A DNA stretch of 64,000 nt from Streptomyces sp. NBC_00083 (GTDB taxonomy: Bacteria; Actinomycetota; Actinomycetes; Streptomycetales; Streptomycetaceae). Each line of letters opens with the position of its first letter. Within the stretch, counting starts at the first letter, position 1. The stretch covers positions 496,001 through 560,000 of the forward strand of contig NZ_JAPELY010000004.1 of NCBI RefSeq assembly GCF_026343295.1, written 5' to 3'. The notes below the pieces were generated by a model that saw only the letters and a program-made list of their open reading frames with translations, did no database searches and had not been told where the DNA came from. A program made the position numbers and the translations under genes. Positions 8,103 through 16,054 of the stretch are shown here, piece by piece.

Positions 8103-9077
8103 TCAGACGGGTTGGGTCAGCCAGGTGAACGTGCCGAGGCCCGAGCGCGAGGTCAGCTCCGCCGCCTCGCCCGCGGACGCCAGCGCCCTGACGTACGCCG
8201 CCGGGTCCGTCGTCGCGAGGGCCAGCGGGGGCCGCCCGCCCGAGACGCCGAGGCGGCCCAGGGCGTCCCGCTGGGTCCGCAGCTCCGCCCCCGGCAGCCC
8301 GCACGCGTCGAGCGCGACATGGGCCGTGATGTCGCACGACCCGTCCGGCACGGGCGCGACCTCCCGCCCGCCCCGGAACCCGCTCAGCGTCCCGAACGGC
8401 GGCCGCGCCTCCCGCGTGTGCGCGTAGTCGACGGCCACCGCCAGGCCCGCGTCGAGCGCGCCCACCGCCCCCGCCCAGGCCGCGTCCCGCGGCCACCCGA
8501 TCTCGGCCCGCGTGCCCGGCTCGCTCAGCGGCCACCAGCGCTCCAGCCACGCGGCGTCCGCGCCCGACACCGGCTCGCCGAGCACCTCCGTACCGTCGGG
8601 ACGTACGAGAACGAGCCTGGCCACACCGTCCTCGTCGGTCTCGGCCACGTCCACCGGCACGTTGTCGAGCCATTCGTTGGCGAAGAGCAGGCCACGGACG
8701 CCCCGGGGCACGTCGGGGCGCCACTCGATCCGCTCGGGGAGGCCGGCGGGGCGGGCCGCGCGCTCGACGGCGTACGCACGGACGGGGAAGCCGGGCGGCA
8801 GCGCGGCCAGCACCCCGGTGAGCAGCTCCCCGCGCCCCGCGCCGACGTCGACGAGGTCGACGGGGCCGGGGCCGAGCCCGGCCGCGACCTCCGTGAGGAG
8901 GCGGGCGACGGCGCCCGCGAAGAGCGGCGAGGCGTGCACCGACGTACGGAAGTGCCCGGCGGGTCCCTCGGGCCGCAGATAGAACCCGCCGTCGCCGTAG
9001 AGCGCCCGCTCGGTGGCTGCCCGCCACCCGAGGGGCCCGGAGCTCCGGGCGGAGTACTGACACGTCTCATCCGTCAC
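8103..9077 (-). CDS. SAM-dependent methyltransferase, MidA/NDUFAF7 family (PF02636)
   Basis: A 324-residue protein starting at GTG 9077. It has the SAM-binding glycine loop DLVDVGAGRGELL (residues 74-86) and the family sequence GLLFANEWLDNVPVDV, which contains the NE[WL]LDNxP motif of MidA proteins. NDUFAF7, the mitochondrial member, methylates an arginine of the complex I 49-kDa subunit. Here the gene directly precedes an orphan nuoD on the same strand, which suggests a similar substrate, although the repeat-filled gap between them argues against one transcript. It is divergent from the histidine kinase gene at 9174. Confidence 0.82.
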   Translation of the reverse strand: MTDETCQYSARSSGPLGWRAATERALYGDGGFYLRPEGPAGHFRTSVHASPLFAGAVARLLTEVAAGLGPGPVDLVDVGAGRGELLTGVLAALPPGFPVRAYAVERAARPAGLPERIEWRPDVPRGVRGLLFANEWLDNVPVDVAETDEDGVARLVLVRPDGTEVLGEPVSGADAAWLERWWPLSEPGTRAEIGWPRDAAWAGAVGALDAGLAVAVDYAHTREARPPFGTLSGFRGGREVAPVPDGSCDITAHVALDACGLPGAELRTQRDALGRLGVSGGRPPLALATTDPAAYVRALASAGEAAELTSRSGLGTFTWLTQPV

Positions 9078-9173
9078 GGGGTCAAGTCTCCACCTTGCGG
9101 AGTACGCCGCCGGGCACAGGATCGCCCCGGCGGTTGACCCCTACACCTGTCCGGCTTCCCTACGCTGGGTTAC

Positions 9174-10382
9174 GTGCAGCGCCTCTACGACTTCATCCGC
9201 AGACACCCGACCGGGGTCGACACCTTCTGGGCCGTCATCCTGTTCGGTTTCTCCTGCCTGCAGATCACGGCGCTGGCGGACGATCCGAAGCAGGCGGGCT
9301 GGCCCGTCCAGGTCCTGGTGGCGCTCGGCATGGCCGTCGCCGTGGCGCTGCGCCGCCGCGTCCCGGAGCGGATGCTGCTGCTGGTCATCGTGGTGGGCCT
9401 GATCCAGCTCGTGGTGAACGTGGCGCCGCAGGTCCAGGACTTCGCGATGCTGGTCGCCGTCTACACGGTGGCCTCGGCGGGGCAGCGCTGGGCCTCGCGG
9501 GTCGCGCTCGTCGGCAGCCTGTGCGCGGCGCCCCTCGCCCATGTGCGCTGGCTGCAGACCGGAGGCGCGAACAGCCCGGCGGAGAAGGTGTTCTTCGTCG
9601 TCATCATGACCGTCCCCTTCGTGCTCGCCTGGGTGCTCGGCGACTCGATGCGCACCCGCAAGGCGTACTTCGCGCAGCTGGAGGAGCGGGCCTCGCGCCT
9701 GGAGCGGGAGCGGGAGGCGCAGGCGAAGGTGGCGGTCGCCGCCGAGCGGGCCCGGATCGCCCGCGAGCTCCACGACGTGGTGGCGCACAACGTGTCGGTG
9801 ATGGTCGTGCAGGCCGACGGCGCGGCGTATGTGATGGACGCCTCGCCGGAGCAGGCGAGGACCGCCCTGGAGACGATCTCGACGACCGGGCGCCAGGCGC
9901 TCGCCGAGATGCGCCGGCTGCTCGGTGTCCTGCGTACGGGCGAGCACCAGGAGGCGGGGGAGTACGTGCCGCAGCCGGACGTCGAGCAGATCGAGGAGCT
10001 CGTCGAGACCGTCAGGAAGGCGGGCCTCACCGTCGACTTCAAGATCGAGGGCACCCCGCGCCCGCTGCCCAGCGGCGTGGAGCTGACGGCGTACCGCATC
10101 GTGCAGGAGGCCCTCACCAACACCCGCAAGCACGGCGGCCCCGACGCCGGCGCCAGCGTGCGCCTCGTCTACTTCGACGACGGGCTGGGCCTGCTCGTCG
10201 AGGACGACGGCCGGGGCGCGGCCCACGAGATGTACGAGGACGGCGGCGCGGACGGCCGGGGTCATGGTCTGATCGGGATGCGCGAGCGGATCGGCATGGT
10301 CGGCGGCACCCTGGACGCGGGCCCCCGCCCCGGCGGCGGCTTCCGCATCAGCGCCCTGCTGCCGCTGAAGCCGGCCCACTGA
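9174..10382 (+). CDS. Sensor histidine kinase, NarL-type two-component system
   Basis: A 402-residue membrane histidine kinase starting at GTG 9174. The N-terminal 160 residues hold about four to five hydrophobic segments with little extracellular sequence, so it probably senses a membrane-associated signal. A short coiled coil (about 163-190) leads into a HisKA_3 dimerisation domain with phospho-acceptor H200 in RELHDVVAHNVS. The C-terminal ATPase domain has EALTNTRKHGG (N box), VEDDGRG (G1) and GHGLIGMRERI (G2). The cognate regulator gene follows 110 bases downstream. The stimulus is unknown. Confidence 0.9.
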   Translation: MQRLYDFIRRHPTGVDTFWAVILFGFSCLQITALADDPKQAGWPVQVLVALGMAVAVALRRRVPERMLLLVIVVGLIQLVVNVAPQVQDFAMLVAVYTVASAGQRWASRVALVGSLCAAPLAHVRWLQTGGANSPAEKVFFVVIMTVPFVLAWVLGDSMRTRKAYFAQLEERASRLEREREAQAKVAVAAERARIARELHDVVAHNVSVMVVQADGAAYVMDASPEQARTALETISTTGRQALAEMRRLLGVLRTGEHQEAGEYVPQPDVEQIEELVETVRKAGLTVDFKIEGTPRPLPSGVELTAYRIVQEALTNTRKHGGPDAGASVRLVYFDDGLGLLVEDDGRGAAHEMYEDGGADGRGHGLIGMRERIGMVGGTLDAGPRPGGGFRISALLPLKPAH

Positions 10383-10492
10383 CGCCGGCTCCCGTGCGCG
10401 GGGCCCGGCGCGTGCGCGCCGGACCTCTTGTTCGACTGTTTCGACTATTCGGCCGCCGGCTGCCGGCCGTTCGGTGTGATGGAGAGGAAACG

Positions 10493-11167
10493 ATGACGAT
10501 CCGCGTGATGCTCGTCGACGACCAGGTGCTGCTGCGCACCGGGTTCCGGATGGTGCTCGCCGCCCAGCCGGACATGGAGGTCGTCGCGGAGGCGGGCGAC
10601 GGCGCGGAGGCGATCGACATCCTGCGGGCGACCGCCGTCGACGTGGTCCTGATGGACGTGCGCATGCCGCGCCTCGACGGGGTGGAGGCCACCCGGCGCA
10701 TCTGCGAGGCGGCGAACCCGCCGAAGGTGCTGATCCTGACCACGTTCGACCTCGACGAGTACGCCTTCTCCGGCCTGAAGGCGGGCGCCAGCGGCTTCAT
10801 GCTCAAGGACGTGCCGCCGGCCGAACTGCTCGCCGCGATCCGCTCGGTGCACAGCGGGGACGCGGTGGTCGCGCCGTCGACCACCCGGCGTCTGCTCGAC
10901 CGGTTCGCCCCGCTGCTGCCCAGCGCGGGCAAGGAGCCGGAGCACAAGCGGCTGGAGAAGCTGACCGAGCGCGAGCGCGAGGTCATGCTCCTCGTCGCGC
11001 AGGGGCTCTCCAACGGAGAGATCGCCGCGCGGCTCGTTCTGTCGGAGGCCACGGTCAAGACGCACGTGGGCCGCATCCTGACCAAGGTGGGGCTCCGCGA
11101 CCGCGTCCAGGTCGTCGTCCTCGCGTACGAGACCGGGCTGGTCCGCGCGGGCGGCGGCGCCGGGTGA
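10493..11167 (+). CDS. Response regulator, NarL/LuxR type
   Basis: A 224-residue DNA-binding response regulator. The receiver domain (1-120) has acidic residues D9/D10, phosphorylation site D55 in VVLMDVRMPRLDG and the conserved Lys in GFMLKDVPPAELL. A linker leads to a LuxR-type helix-turn-helix (about 155-215) with LTEREREVMLLVAQGLSNGEIA. The ATG at 10493 is preceded by the ribosome site GGAGAGGAA. It pairs with the kinase gene just upstream; target genes are not evident. Confidence 0.92.
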   Translation: MTIRVMLVDDQVLLRTGFRMVLAAQPDMEVVAEAGDGAEAIDILRATAVDVVLMDVRMPRLDGVEATRRICEAANPPKVLILTTFDLDEYAFSGLKAGASGFMLKDVPPAELLAAIRSVHSGDAVVAPSTTRRLLDRFAPLLPSAGKEPEHKRLEKLTEREREVMLLVAQGLSNGEIAARLVLSEATVKTHVGRILTKVGLRDRVQVVVLAYETGLVRAGGGAG

Positions 11168-11196
11168 GCCCGCGTCGGGGGGCCGCCACCCGGTGG

Positions 11197-11224
11197 CGAT
11201 AGTACGACGACCGTCGTACTATCG
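11197..11224. promoter_or_regulatory. Perfect 13-2-13 inverted repeat, likely repressor operator
   Basis: The arms CGATAGTACGACG (11197-11209) and CGTCGTACTATCG (11212-11224) are perfect reverse complements with two bases (AC) between them. The site ends 46 bases before the ATG of the quinone oxidoreductase gene, where a promoter is expected. It has the length and symmetry of a TetR, MarR or 12-2-12 ArsR/SmtB operator. An ArsR-type gene is the convergent neighbour, but its own promoter carries a different repeat, so the binding protein is uncertain. Confidence 0.7.
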
Positions 11225-11270
11225 GACCGTCGGGAACTCCGGTGCGGTCGATGTGCGGGGAAGTGGCGTC

Positions 11271-12257
11271 ATGCGCGCGATCAGGTTCGACGAGTTCGGC
11301 GGGCCCGAGGTGCTCCGGCTGGTGGAGGCGGAGGTGCCGCTGCCCGGTCCGGGCGAGGTGAGCATCGACATCGCGTACACCGGCGTCAACTTCGCCGACC
11401 TCAAGGCGCGTTCGGTGGGATACCGGGTCGCCGCGCTCCCCTTCGTGCCCGGTCTCGAACTCTCCGGACGCGTCCGGGCCGTCGGCGACGGCGTGACGGG
11501 GATCGCGGTCGGCCAGGAGGTCGCCGCGATGACCGAGGGCGGCGCCTACGCGGAGGTGGCCGTCGCCCCGGCCGCCACCGTCTTCCCGCTGCCCGCCGGC
11601 ATGAGCCCCCGCACCGCCGCGACCCTGCCCACCGTGCTGCCCACCGCGCACGCCCTGATCCACGAGGTGGGCCGGCTGCAACCGGGCGAGAGCGTCCTGG
11701 TGCAGGGCGCCGCGGGCGGCGTCGGCACCGTGGCCGGTCAGCTCGCCCGGCTCGCCGGGGCCGGCGCGGTCTACGGCGTGGTCTCCAGCGAGGCCAAGGC
11801 GGAGTACGCCCGCGCCCACGGCTACGACGACGCCTTCCTGACCGGCACCTTCGACGCGGACGTGCTGCGCGCCACCGGCGGTCGTGGCGTGGACCTGGTG
11901 CTCGACCCCGTCGGCGGCGAGACCCTGCGCCGGGGCCTCGCCTCGCTCGCCCTGTTCGGCCGGCTCGTCTCGTACGGCAACGCGAGCGGCGAGGAGGCCT
12001 GGCGGGTCGGGCAGGGCGAGCTGTACCCGCGGGGGAGTTCCGTCTCGGGCTTCTCCGTCCTGGGCCTCGCGGCCGACGACCCGGATGCCCTGAGGGCGAT
12101 CGCGGACCGCGCGCTGGCCCTCGCCACCAGCGGGACGGTCGAGCTTCCCGTCACCGCCGAGTTCGCCCTCGAAGAGGCCGCGTCCGCCCACCGGTTGATG
12201 GAGAGCCGCACCTCGACGGGCAAGCTGCTCCTGCGGGTGGCCCGGCCGCGGCGCTAG
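11271..12257 (+). CDS. Zinc-type alcohol dehydrogenase-like quinone oxidoreductase
   Basis: A 328-residue medium-chain dehydrogenase/reductase of the QOR (NADPH:quinone reductase) group. The N-terminal GroES-like domain starts MRAIRFDEFGGPEVL, and the nucleotide-binding motif is VQGAAGGVGTVAGQLA. The structural-zinc cysteine cluster of alcohol dehydrogenases is absent, as is normal for QORs. I chose ATG 11271 because an upstream extension in the same frame would read through the palindrome at 11197-11224. The gene ends with a four-base CTAG overlap with the convergent ArsR-type gene. Likely under a repressor that senses electrophiles or quinones (inference). Confidence 0.85.
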   Translation: MRAIRFDEFGGPEVLRLVEAEVPLPGPGEVSIDIAYTGVNFADLKARSVGYRVAALPFVPGLELSGRVRAVGDGVTGIAVGQEVAAMTEGGAYAEVAVAPAATVFPLPAGMSPRTAATLPTVLPTAHALIHEVGRLQPGESVLVQGAAGGVGTVAGQLARLAGAGAVYGVVSSEAKAEYARAHGYDDAFLTGTFDADVLRATGGRGVDLVLDPVGGETLRRGLASLALFGRLVSYGNASGEEAWRVGQGELYPRGSSVSGFSVLGLAADDPDALRAIADRALALATSGTVELPVTAEFALEEAASAHRLMESRTSTGKLLLRVARPRR

Positions 12258-13369
12258 CGCAGCACGCCCTCCAGGAAGTCGCTGCCCAGGCGGGCCACCA
12301 CCGTCAGGTCCAGCTGGTGCAGCACGTAGCGGCCGCGGCGCCGGGTGGTGAGCAGGCCCGCCCGCTTCAGGACGGCCAGATGGCGGGAGACCTCCGGCGC
12401 CGATATGCCGTGCTGCTCGGCGAGTTCGCCCGTCGTGTACGGGGAGCGGGCCAGGTTGCGGCACAGGCGCATCCGCATCGGGTGGGCGAGCGCCTCCATC
12501 CGCAGCTTGAGCAGCTCCACCGAGGCGGGCGACGGCAGTTCGGGCCCGTGCACCGGATAGTGGATCACCGGCCGCCAGCCCGGCGCGTGCAGCACCATCA
12601 GATGCGGCCAGCCGAACGAGGTGGGCACGAAGGTGAGCCCCGCGCCGGGCTCGGGGTCGGTCGCGGTGGTGTGGCCCACCGACAGCTTGTCCGCGCTGAT
12701 CCGCGTCCCGCCCTCGTCCAGGCTGAGGGCGGCCGACACGGCGTGGACGGCCTCGGTGAGCCCCTTGCGGCGCAGCAGCTCCGCCTTGTGCCGTGCGTCG
12801 GCGGCCAGTTGGACCCGGACCCGCTGCCAGGTGTCCGCGAAGAACGCCTGGTCGCAGTCTTCCAGGAGGCGCCGCAGCCAGGCCCGTACGGAACCGGGGT
12901 CCTCCAACAGGCGCCGCGTGAAGTCCACTTGACGGGGGCCCCGGTTGGCCGCCAGCTCCAGCGCGCGCGCCCGCATCGCCGGATCGTGCAGCGGGGACGG
13001 CGTCTTCACCCCGTACAGATTGCAGGTGATCTCCAGGGCGGCGGAGGCGAACCGCTCGTCGGGGAGCAGATCGAGCAGGTCGAGGTCCTCGGCGAGCGTC
13101 GAGCCCGTCGCACCGGCCCGCCCCGGGATGCCCGCGAACGGCATGAACACATCGGAGAAGGTGTGCCGCCACAGGAACTCCGCCTCGTGCAGCCGGTCCG
13201 CGAGGTCGGGTTTGAGGGCGGCCGCCGTGGCGGTCGCCCAGCCGTGCAGGCCGGGGTGGTGGCCCGGCTCGGAGAGCGCGTGCAGGGCGAGACCCAGCTC
13301 GGCCAGCGGCGAGATCGCGAAGCCGATGCGTTCGGGCGCCAGGCCCGTGATGTCGATGGTCACGCTCAT
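12254..13369 (-). CDS. ArsR-family transcriptional regulator with long N-terminal ligand-like domain (DUF5937 type)
   Basis: A 371-residue protein. The C-terminal 80 residues form an ArsR winged helix (EALAHPMRMRLCRNLARSP, then TTGELAEQHGISAPEVSRHLAVLKRAGLL, and RRRGRYVLHQL as the wing). The N-terminal about 280 residues match the actinobacterial DUF5937 region that often precedes this HTH; its ligand is unknown. No metal-binding cysteine cluster is seen near the HTH. The ATG at 13369 (MSVTIDI) is preferred to one 15 bases upstream. Its promoter region carries two TTGAC-N7-GTCAA repeats shared with the divergent small gene, which suggests autoregulation. Confidence 0.82.
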   Translation of the reverse strand: MSVTIDITGLAPERIGFAISPLAELGLALHALSEPGHHPGLHGWATATAAALKPDLADRLHEAEFLWRHTFSDVFMPFAGIPGRAGATGSTLAEDLDLLDLLPDERFASAALEITCNLYGVKTPSPLHDPAMRARALELAANRGPRQVDFTRRLLEDPGSVRAWLRRLLEDCDQAFFADTWQRVRVQLAADARHKAELLRRKGLTEAVHAVSAALSLDEGGTRISADKLSVGHTTATDPEPGAGLTFVPTSFGWPHLMVLHAPGWRPVIHYPVHGPELPSPASVELLKLRMEALAHPMRMRLCRNLARSPYTTGELAEQHGISAPEVSRHLAVLKRAGLLTTRRRGRYVLHQLDLTVVARLGSDFLEGVLR

Positions 13370-13407
13370 GGCCCCATGGTGCACCGGCCCACTGACAGAG
13401 CCGCCGC

Positions 13408-13479
13408 CGATTGACGCGCCCGGTCAATCGACGGCGCCCCGGCCGAGGCCGCCGGCCCCCGTTTGACGGCGCTCGTCAA
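13408..13479. promoter_or_regulatory. Two TTGAC-N7-GTCAA inverted repeats in a divergent promoter
   Basis: Site 1 is CGATTGAC-N7-GTCAATCG (13408-13430), a perfect 8-7-8 repeat. Site 2 is TTGAC-N7-GTCAA (13463-13479). Both are followed by the same 11 bases GTCAATCGACG (13423-13433 and 13475-13485), with a 52-base spacing of about five helical turns. They lie between the ArsR-type gene (start 13369, minus) and the small gene (start 13520, plus), so a dimer pair bound here could control both. Confidence 0.6.
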
Positions 13480-13519
13480 TCGACGCGACGCGGGGCCCGC
13501 ACGGGCTCACCGTGGAGAC

Positions 13520-13744
13520 ATGGACGCGATGCAGCAGCACATGATCGACAACTACCGTGCGGCCCGGCTCGGCACGCCCGCGCCGCCGCTCCCCGGCACC
13601 CACGACGTGGCGGTCCTGAGAGACCTGCGGGACTACCGCCGCTTCGAGGCGGTCCTCGACGGCCGGCTCGCCACCGGCCGGCTGCGGGCGGCCCTGGCCC
13701 ATCTGATCGCCCCCCGGCACCACCACCCGCCGGCCTGCCACTGA
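13520..13744 (+). CDS. Small conserved protein, function unknown
   Basis: A 74-residue protein starting at ATG 13520 (MDAMQQHMIDNYRAARLG), preceded by GTGGAG. It has a central stretch GTHDVAVLRDLRDYRRFEAVL and a basic, His-rich tail. Two in-frame earlier codons exist but would run through the operator repeats. It is divergent from the ArsR-type regulator and shares its operator region, so it is probably that regulator's target. I do not recognise a domain. Confidence 0.6.
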   Translation: MDAMQQHMIDNYRAARLGTPAPPLPGTHDVAVLRDLRDYRRFEAVLDGRLATGRLRAALAHLIAPRHHHPPACH

Positions 13745-13787
13745 GCCGGGCACCGGCGCGTCGCCGGGGAGCGCCGCCCCCGTCGGA

Positions 13788-15002
13788 CTACGGCAGTCTG
13801 CGGACGAAGTCGGCCACCGCGGCCCGTACGTCGTCGGCGCTCCACGCGAGGCCCGGTCCGGCGACCGTGACCTCCGTGTACGCCAGCCCGGCCGGCCCCG
13901 GCGGGTTCGGGAACCAGCGGCGGAACAGGCACACCCCGGTCTCCTCGGCCTGCCGGAGCGCGGCCGCGGAGAGCACCTCGGCGTCGTACGGCAGCCACAC
14001 CTGGAACTCGTGGGTGTGCGGCTCCTCGGGGTTGATCCGGAACCACGCCACACCGGCCCGGGTGAGGCCGTCCGCCAGCGCGCGGGCCACCGTCTTGGCG
14101 TGGGCCACGTACGACGGCAGTTCGGGCAGCACCCGGTCCAGGCCGACGAGGCCGGCGAGGGCGGCGGGGAACTGCTGGAAGACCTGGCCGCCGTAGCGGT
14201 GACGCCAGGTGCGGGCCTCGTCGATCAGCGACTCGGGGCCCACCAGGACGGCGCCCGAGAGCCCGCCAAGCGACTTGTAGAACGACACGTACACGCTGTC
14301 CGCGAGACCCGCGATCTCCGCCAGGGGGCGGCCGAAGTGGGCGCTGGTCTCCCACAGCCTCGCCCCGTCGAAGTGCACCACCGCGTCCCGTTCGCGGGCG
14401 GCGTCCACCACGGCCACCAGCTCGTCCCAGGTCGGCAGGGCGTAGCCCGCGTCGCGCAGCGGGAGCTCCAGCATCAGGGTGCCGAAGGGCTCCTCGAAAT
14501 CGCGTACCTCCGCCGCGTCCGGCAGCCTCGGCTGCTCGGTGGGATGGACCGTGCGGAGCCCGCTGAGCTGGTGGAACGCGCCGCGTTCATGGACCTCGGG
14601 GTGCGCGAGCGGATGCAGGGCCACCGTGGGGTTCCCGGTCCGGGCCGCCCAGCAGCGCAGCGCGACCTGCTGGGCCATGGTGCCGCTCGGGAAGAACGCG
14701 GCGGCCGGGAAGCCGAGCACCTCGGCGGTGCGGCGCTCCAGCTCGGCGACCACGCCGTCGCCGTAGACGTCGGTGGTCGTGTCCAGGTCGTGGACGTCGC
14801 CGGCGGCCGCGGCGAGGGCGGCGAGGCGCTCCCCCAGGGTGTGGTCGACCGACTGGTCGGCCAGCCTGCGCCCGGCGCCGCGGAAGACGGCGATACGGTG
14901 CTGCCGGGCCTGCTCCGGGGTCCGTTCCGGGCCCTGTTCCGCGGCCCCGTCCGAGGGGGTCGGGACGGACGGGCTCGCGGGGCCGCTCTCGGTGTCTGTC
15001 AT
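13788..15002 (-). CDS. Low-specificity L-threonine aldolase (PLP-dependent beta-eliminating lyase)
   Basis: A 404-residue fold-type I PLP enzyme. The PLP lysine is at about residue 243 in VSFYKSLGGLSGA. The pyridine-nitrogen Asp is in HFDGARLW (210-217), and the early motif DVYGDGVVAELERRTAEVLG is typical of threonine aldolases, which cleave threonine to glycine and acetaldehyde. The N-terminal 45 residues (Pro/Ser/Glu-rich) are longer than usual and probably disordered. The ATG at 15002 is chosen because upstream residues show no family similarity. The gene is divergent from the cofactor operon that starts at 15134. Confidence 0.82.
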   Translation of the reverse strand: MTDTESGPASPSVPTPSDGAAEQGPERTPEQARQHRIAVFRGAGRRLADQSVDHTLGERLAALAAAAGDVHDLDTTTDVYGDGVVAELERRTAEVLGFPAAAFFPSGTMAQQVALRCWAARTGNPTVALHPLAHPEVHERGAFHQLSGLRTVHPTEQPRLPDAAEVRDFEEPFGTLMLELPLRDAGYALPTWDELVAVVDAARERDAVVHFDGARLWETSAHFGRPLAEIAGLADSVYVSFYKSLGGLSGAVLVGPESLIDEARTWRHRYGGQVFQQFPAALAGLVGLDRVLPELPSYVAHAKTVARALADGLTRAGVAWFRINPEEPHTHEFQVWLPYDAEVLSAAALRQAEETGVCLFRRWFPNPPGPAGLAYTEVTVAGPGLAWSADDVRAAVADFVRRLP

Positions 15003-15133
15003 GGCGAGATGATCGCCCACAGCCTGTGGACAACCCAAGGGGTTTCCGTGCCCGGGGCGTAGCATGACGGGGCCGTTTGATTTTGGTTTGGCGTCCGGTA
15101 CCCCTCGCGGACTGGAACGGAAGGCCCCACCGC

Positions 15134-16054
15134 GTGAACGCACCATCAGAGCACCACTACGACACCCCGGCGGACCGCCCCGCCCGCCTCGCCGTGGGCG
15201 TCGTCGGCGCGGGCCGGGTCGGGCCCGCGCTCGCCGCCGCGCTCCAGCTCGCGGGCCACCGCCCCGTCGCGGTCTCCGGCGTCTCCGACGCGTCGGTGCG
15301 CCGGGCCGCGGCGCTCCTGCCCGATGTGCCGCTGGTCCCGCCCGCCCAGGTCCTGGAGCGCGCCGACCTGGTGCTGCTGACCGTCCCCGACGACGCCCTG
15401 CCGGGCCTGGTCGAGGGGCTCGCGGAGACCGGCGCGATCCGGCCGGGCCAGCTCCTGGTGCACACCTCGGGGCGGTACGGCACGGCCGTCCTCGACCCCG
15501 CGCGGCGGGCCGGCGCGCTGCCGCTCGCCCTGCACCCGGCGATGACGTTCACCGGCACCGCCGTGGACGTGCAGCGCCTCGCGGGCTGCTCGTTCGGCGT
15601 GACCGCGCCCGAGGAGCTGCGGCTGGCCGCGGAGGCGCTCGTCATCGAGATGGGCGGCGAGCCCGAGTGGATCGAGGAGGCGGCCCGCCCGCTCTACCAC
15701 GCGGCGCTCGCGCTCGGCGCGAACCACCTGGTCACCCTGGTCGCCCAGTCGATGGAGCTGCTGAGCCAGGCCGGCGTCGCCGCCCCCGACCGCATGCTCG
15801 GCCCGCTGCTCGGCGCGGCCCTCGACAACGCCCTGCGCTCCGGCGACGCGGCGCTGACCGGCCCGGTGGCGCGCGGCGACGCCGGCACGGTCGCCGCGCA
15901 CGTCGCCGAGTTGCGCAAGCACGCGCCGGGCACCGTCGCCGGCTACCTCGCGATGGCCCGTACGACCGCCGACCGGGCGCTCGCCCACGGACTGCTGAAG
16001 CCGGAGCTCGCCCAGGACCTGCTCGGGGTGCTCGCCGAAGGAGAGTCCCGATGA
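15134..16054 (+). CDS. Rossmann-like and DUF2520 domain protein
   Basis: A 306-residue protein starting at GTG 15134. An NAD(P)-type Rossmann fold is at LAVGVVGAGRVGPALAAAL (about residues 19-37), followed by a DUF2520 helical domain (HPAMTFTG and YHAALALGANHLVTL). The two domains together resemble 6-phosphogluconate or ketopantoate reductase-like dehydrogenases. Its stop overlaps the panC start by four bases (ATGA). It may supply a reductase step for pantothenate synthesis, where a PanE-type reductase would act before PanC; this is inference. Confidence 0.8.
   Translation: MNAPSEHHYDTPADRPARLAVGVVGAGRVGPALAAALQLAGHRPVAVSGVSDASVRRAAALLPDVPLVPPAQVLERADLVLLTVPDDALPGLVEGLAETGAIRPGQLLVHTSGRYGTAVLDPARRAGALPLALHPAMTFTGTAVDVQRLAGCSFGVTAPEELRLAAEALVIEMGGEPEWIEEAARPLYHAALALGANHLVTLVAQSMELLSQAGVAAPDRMLGPLLGAALDNALRSGDAALTGPVARGDAGTVAAHVAELRKHAPGTVAGYLAMARTTADRALAHGLLKPELAQDLLGVLAEGESR

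Noticed and set aside
11055..13427. Long minus-strand frame of about 790 codons across the oxidoreductase and ArsR-type genes
   Set aside because: It is antisense to the oxidoreductase and out of frame with the ArsR gene; long stop-free frames are expected in DNA of this GC content, and the translation is Arg/Gly/Ala-rich with no motif.
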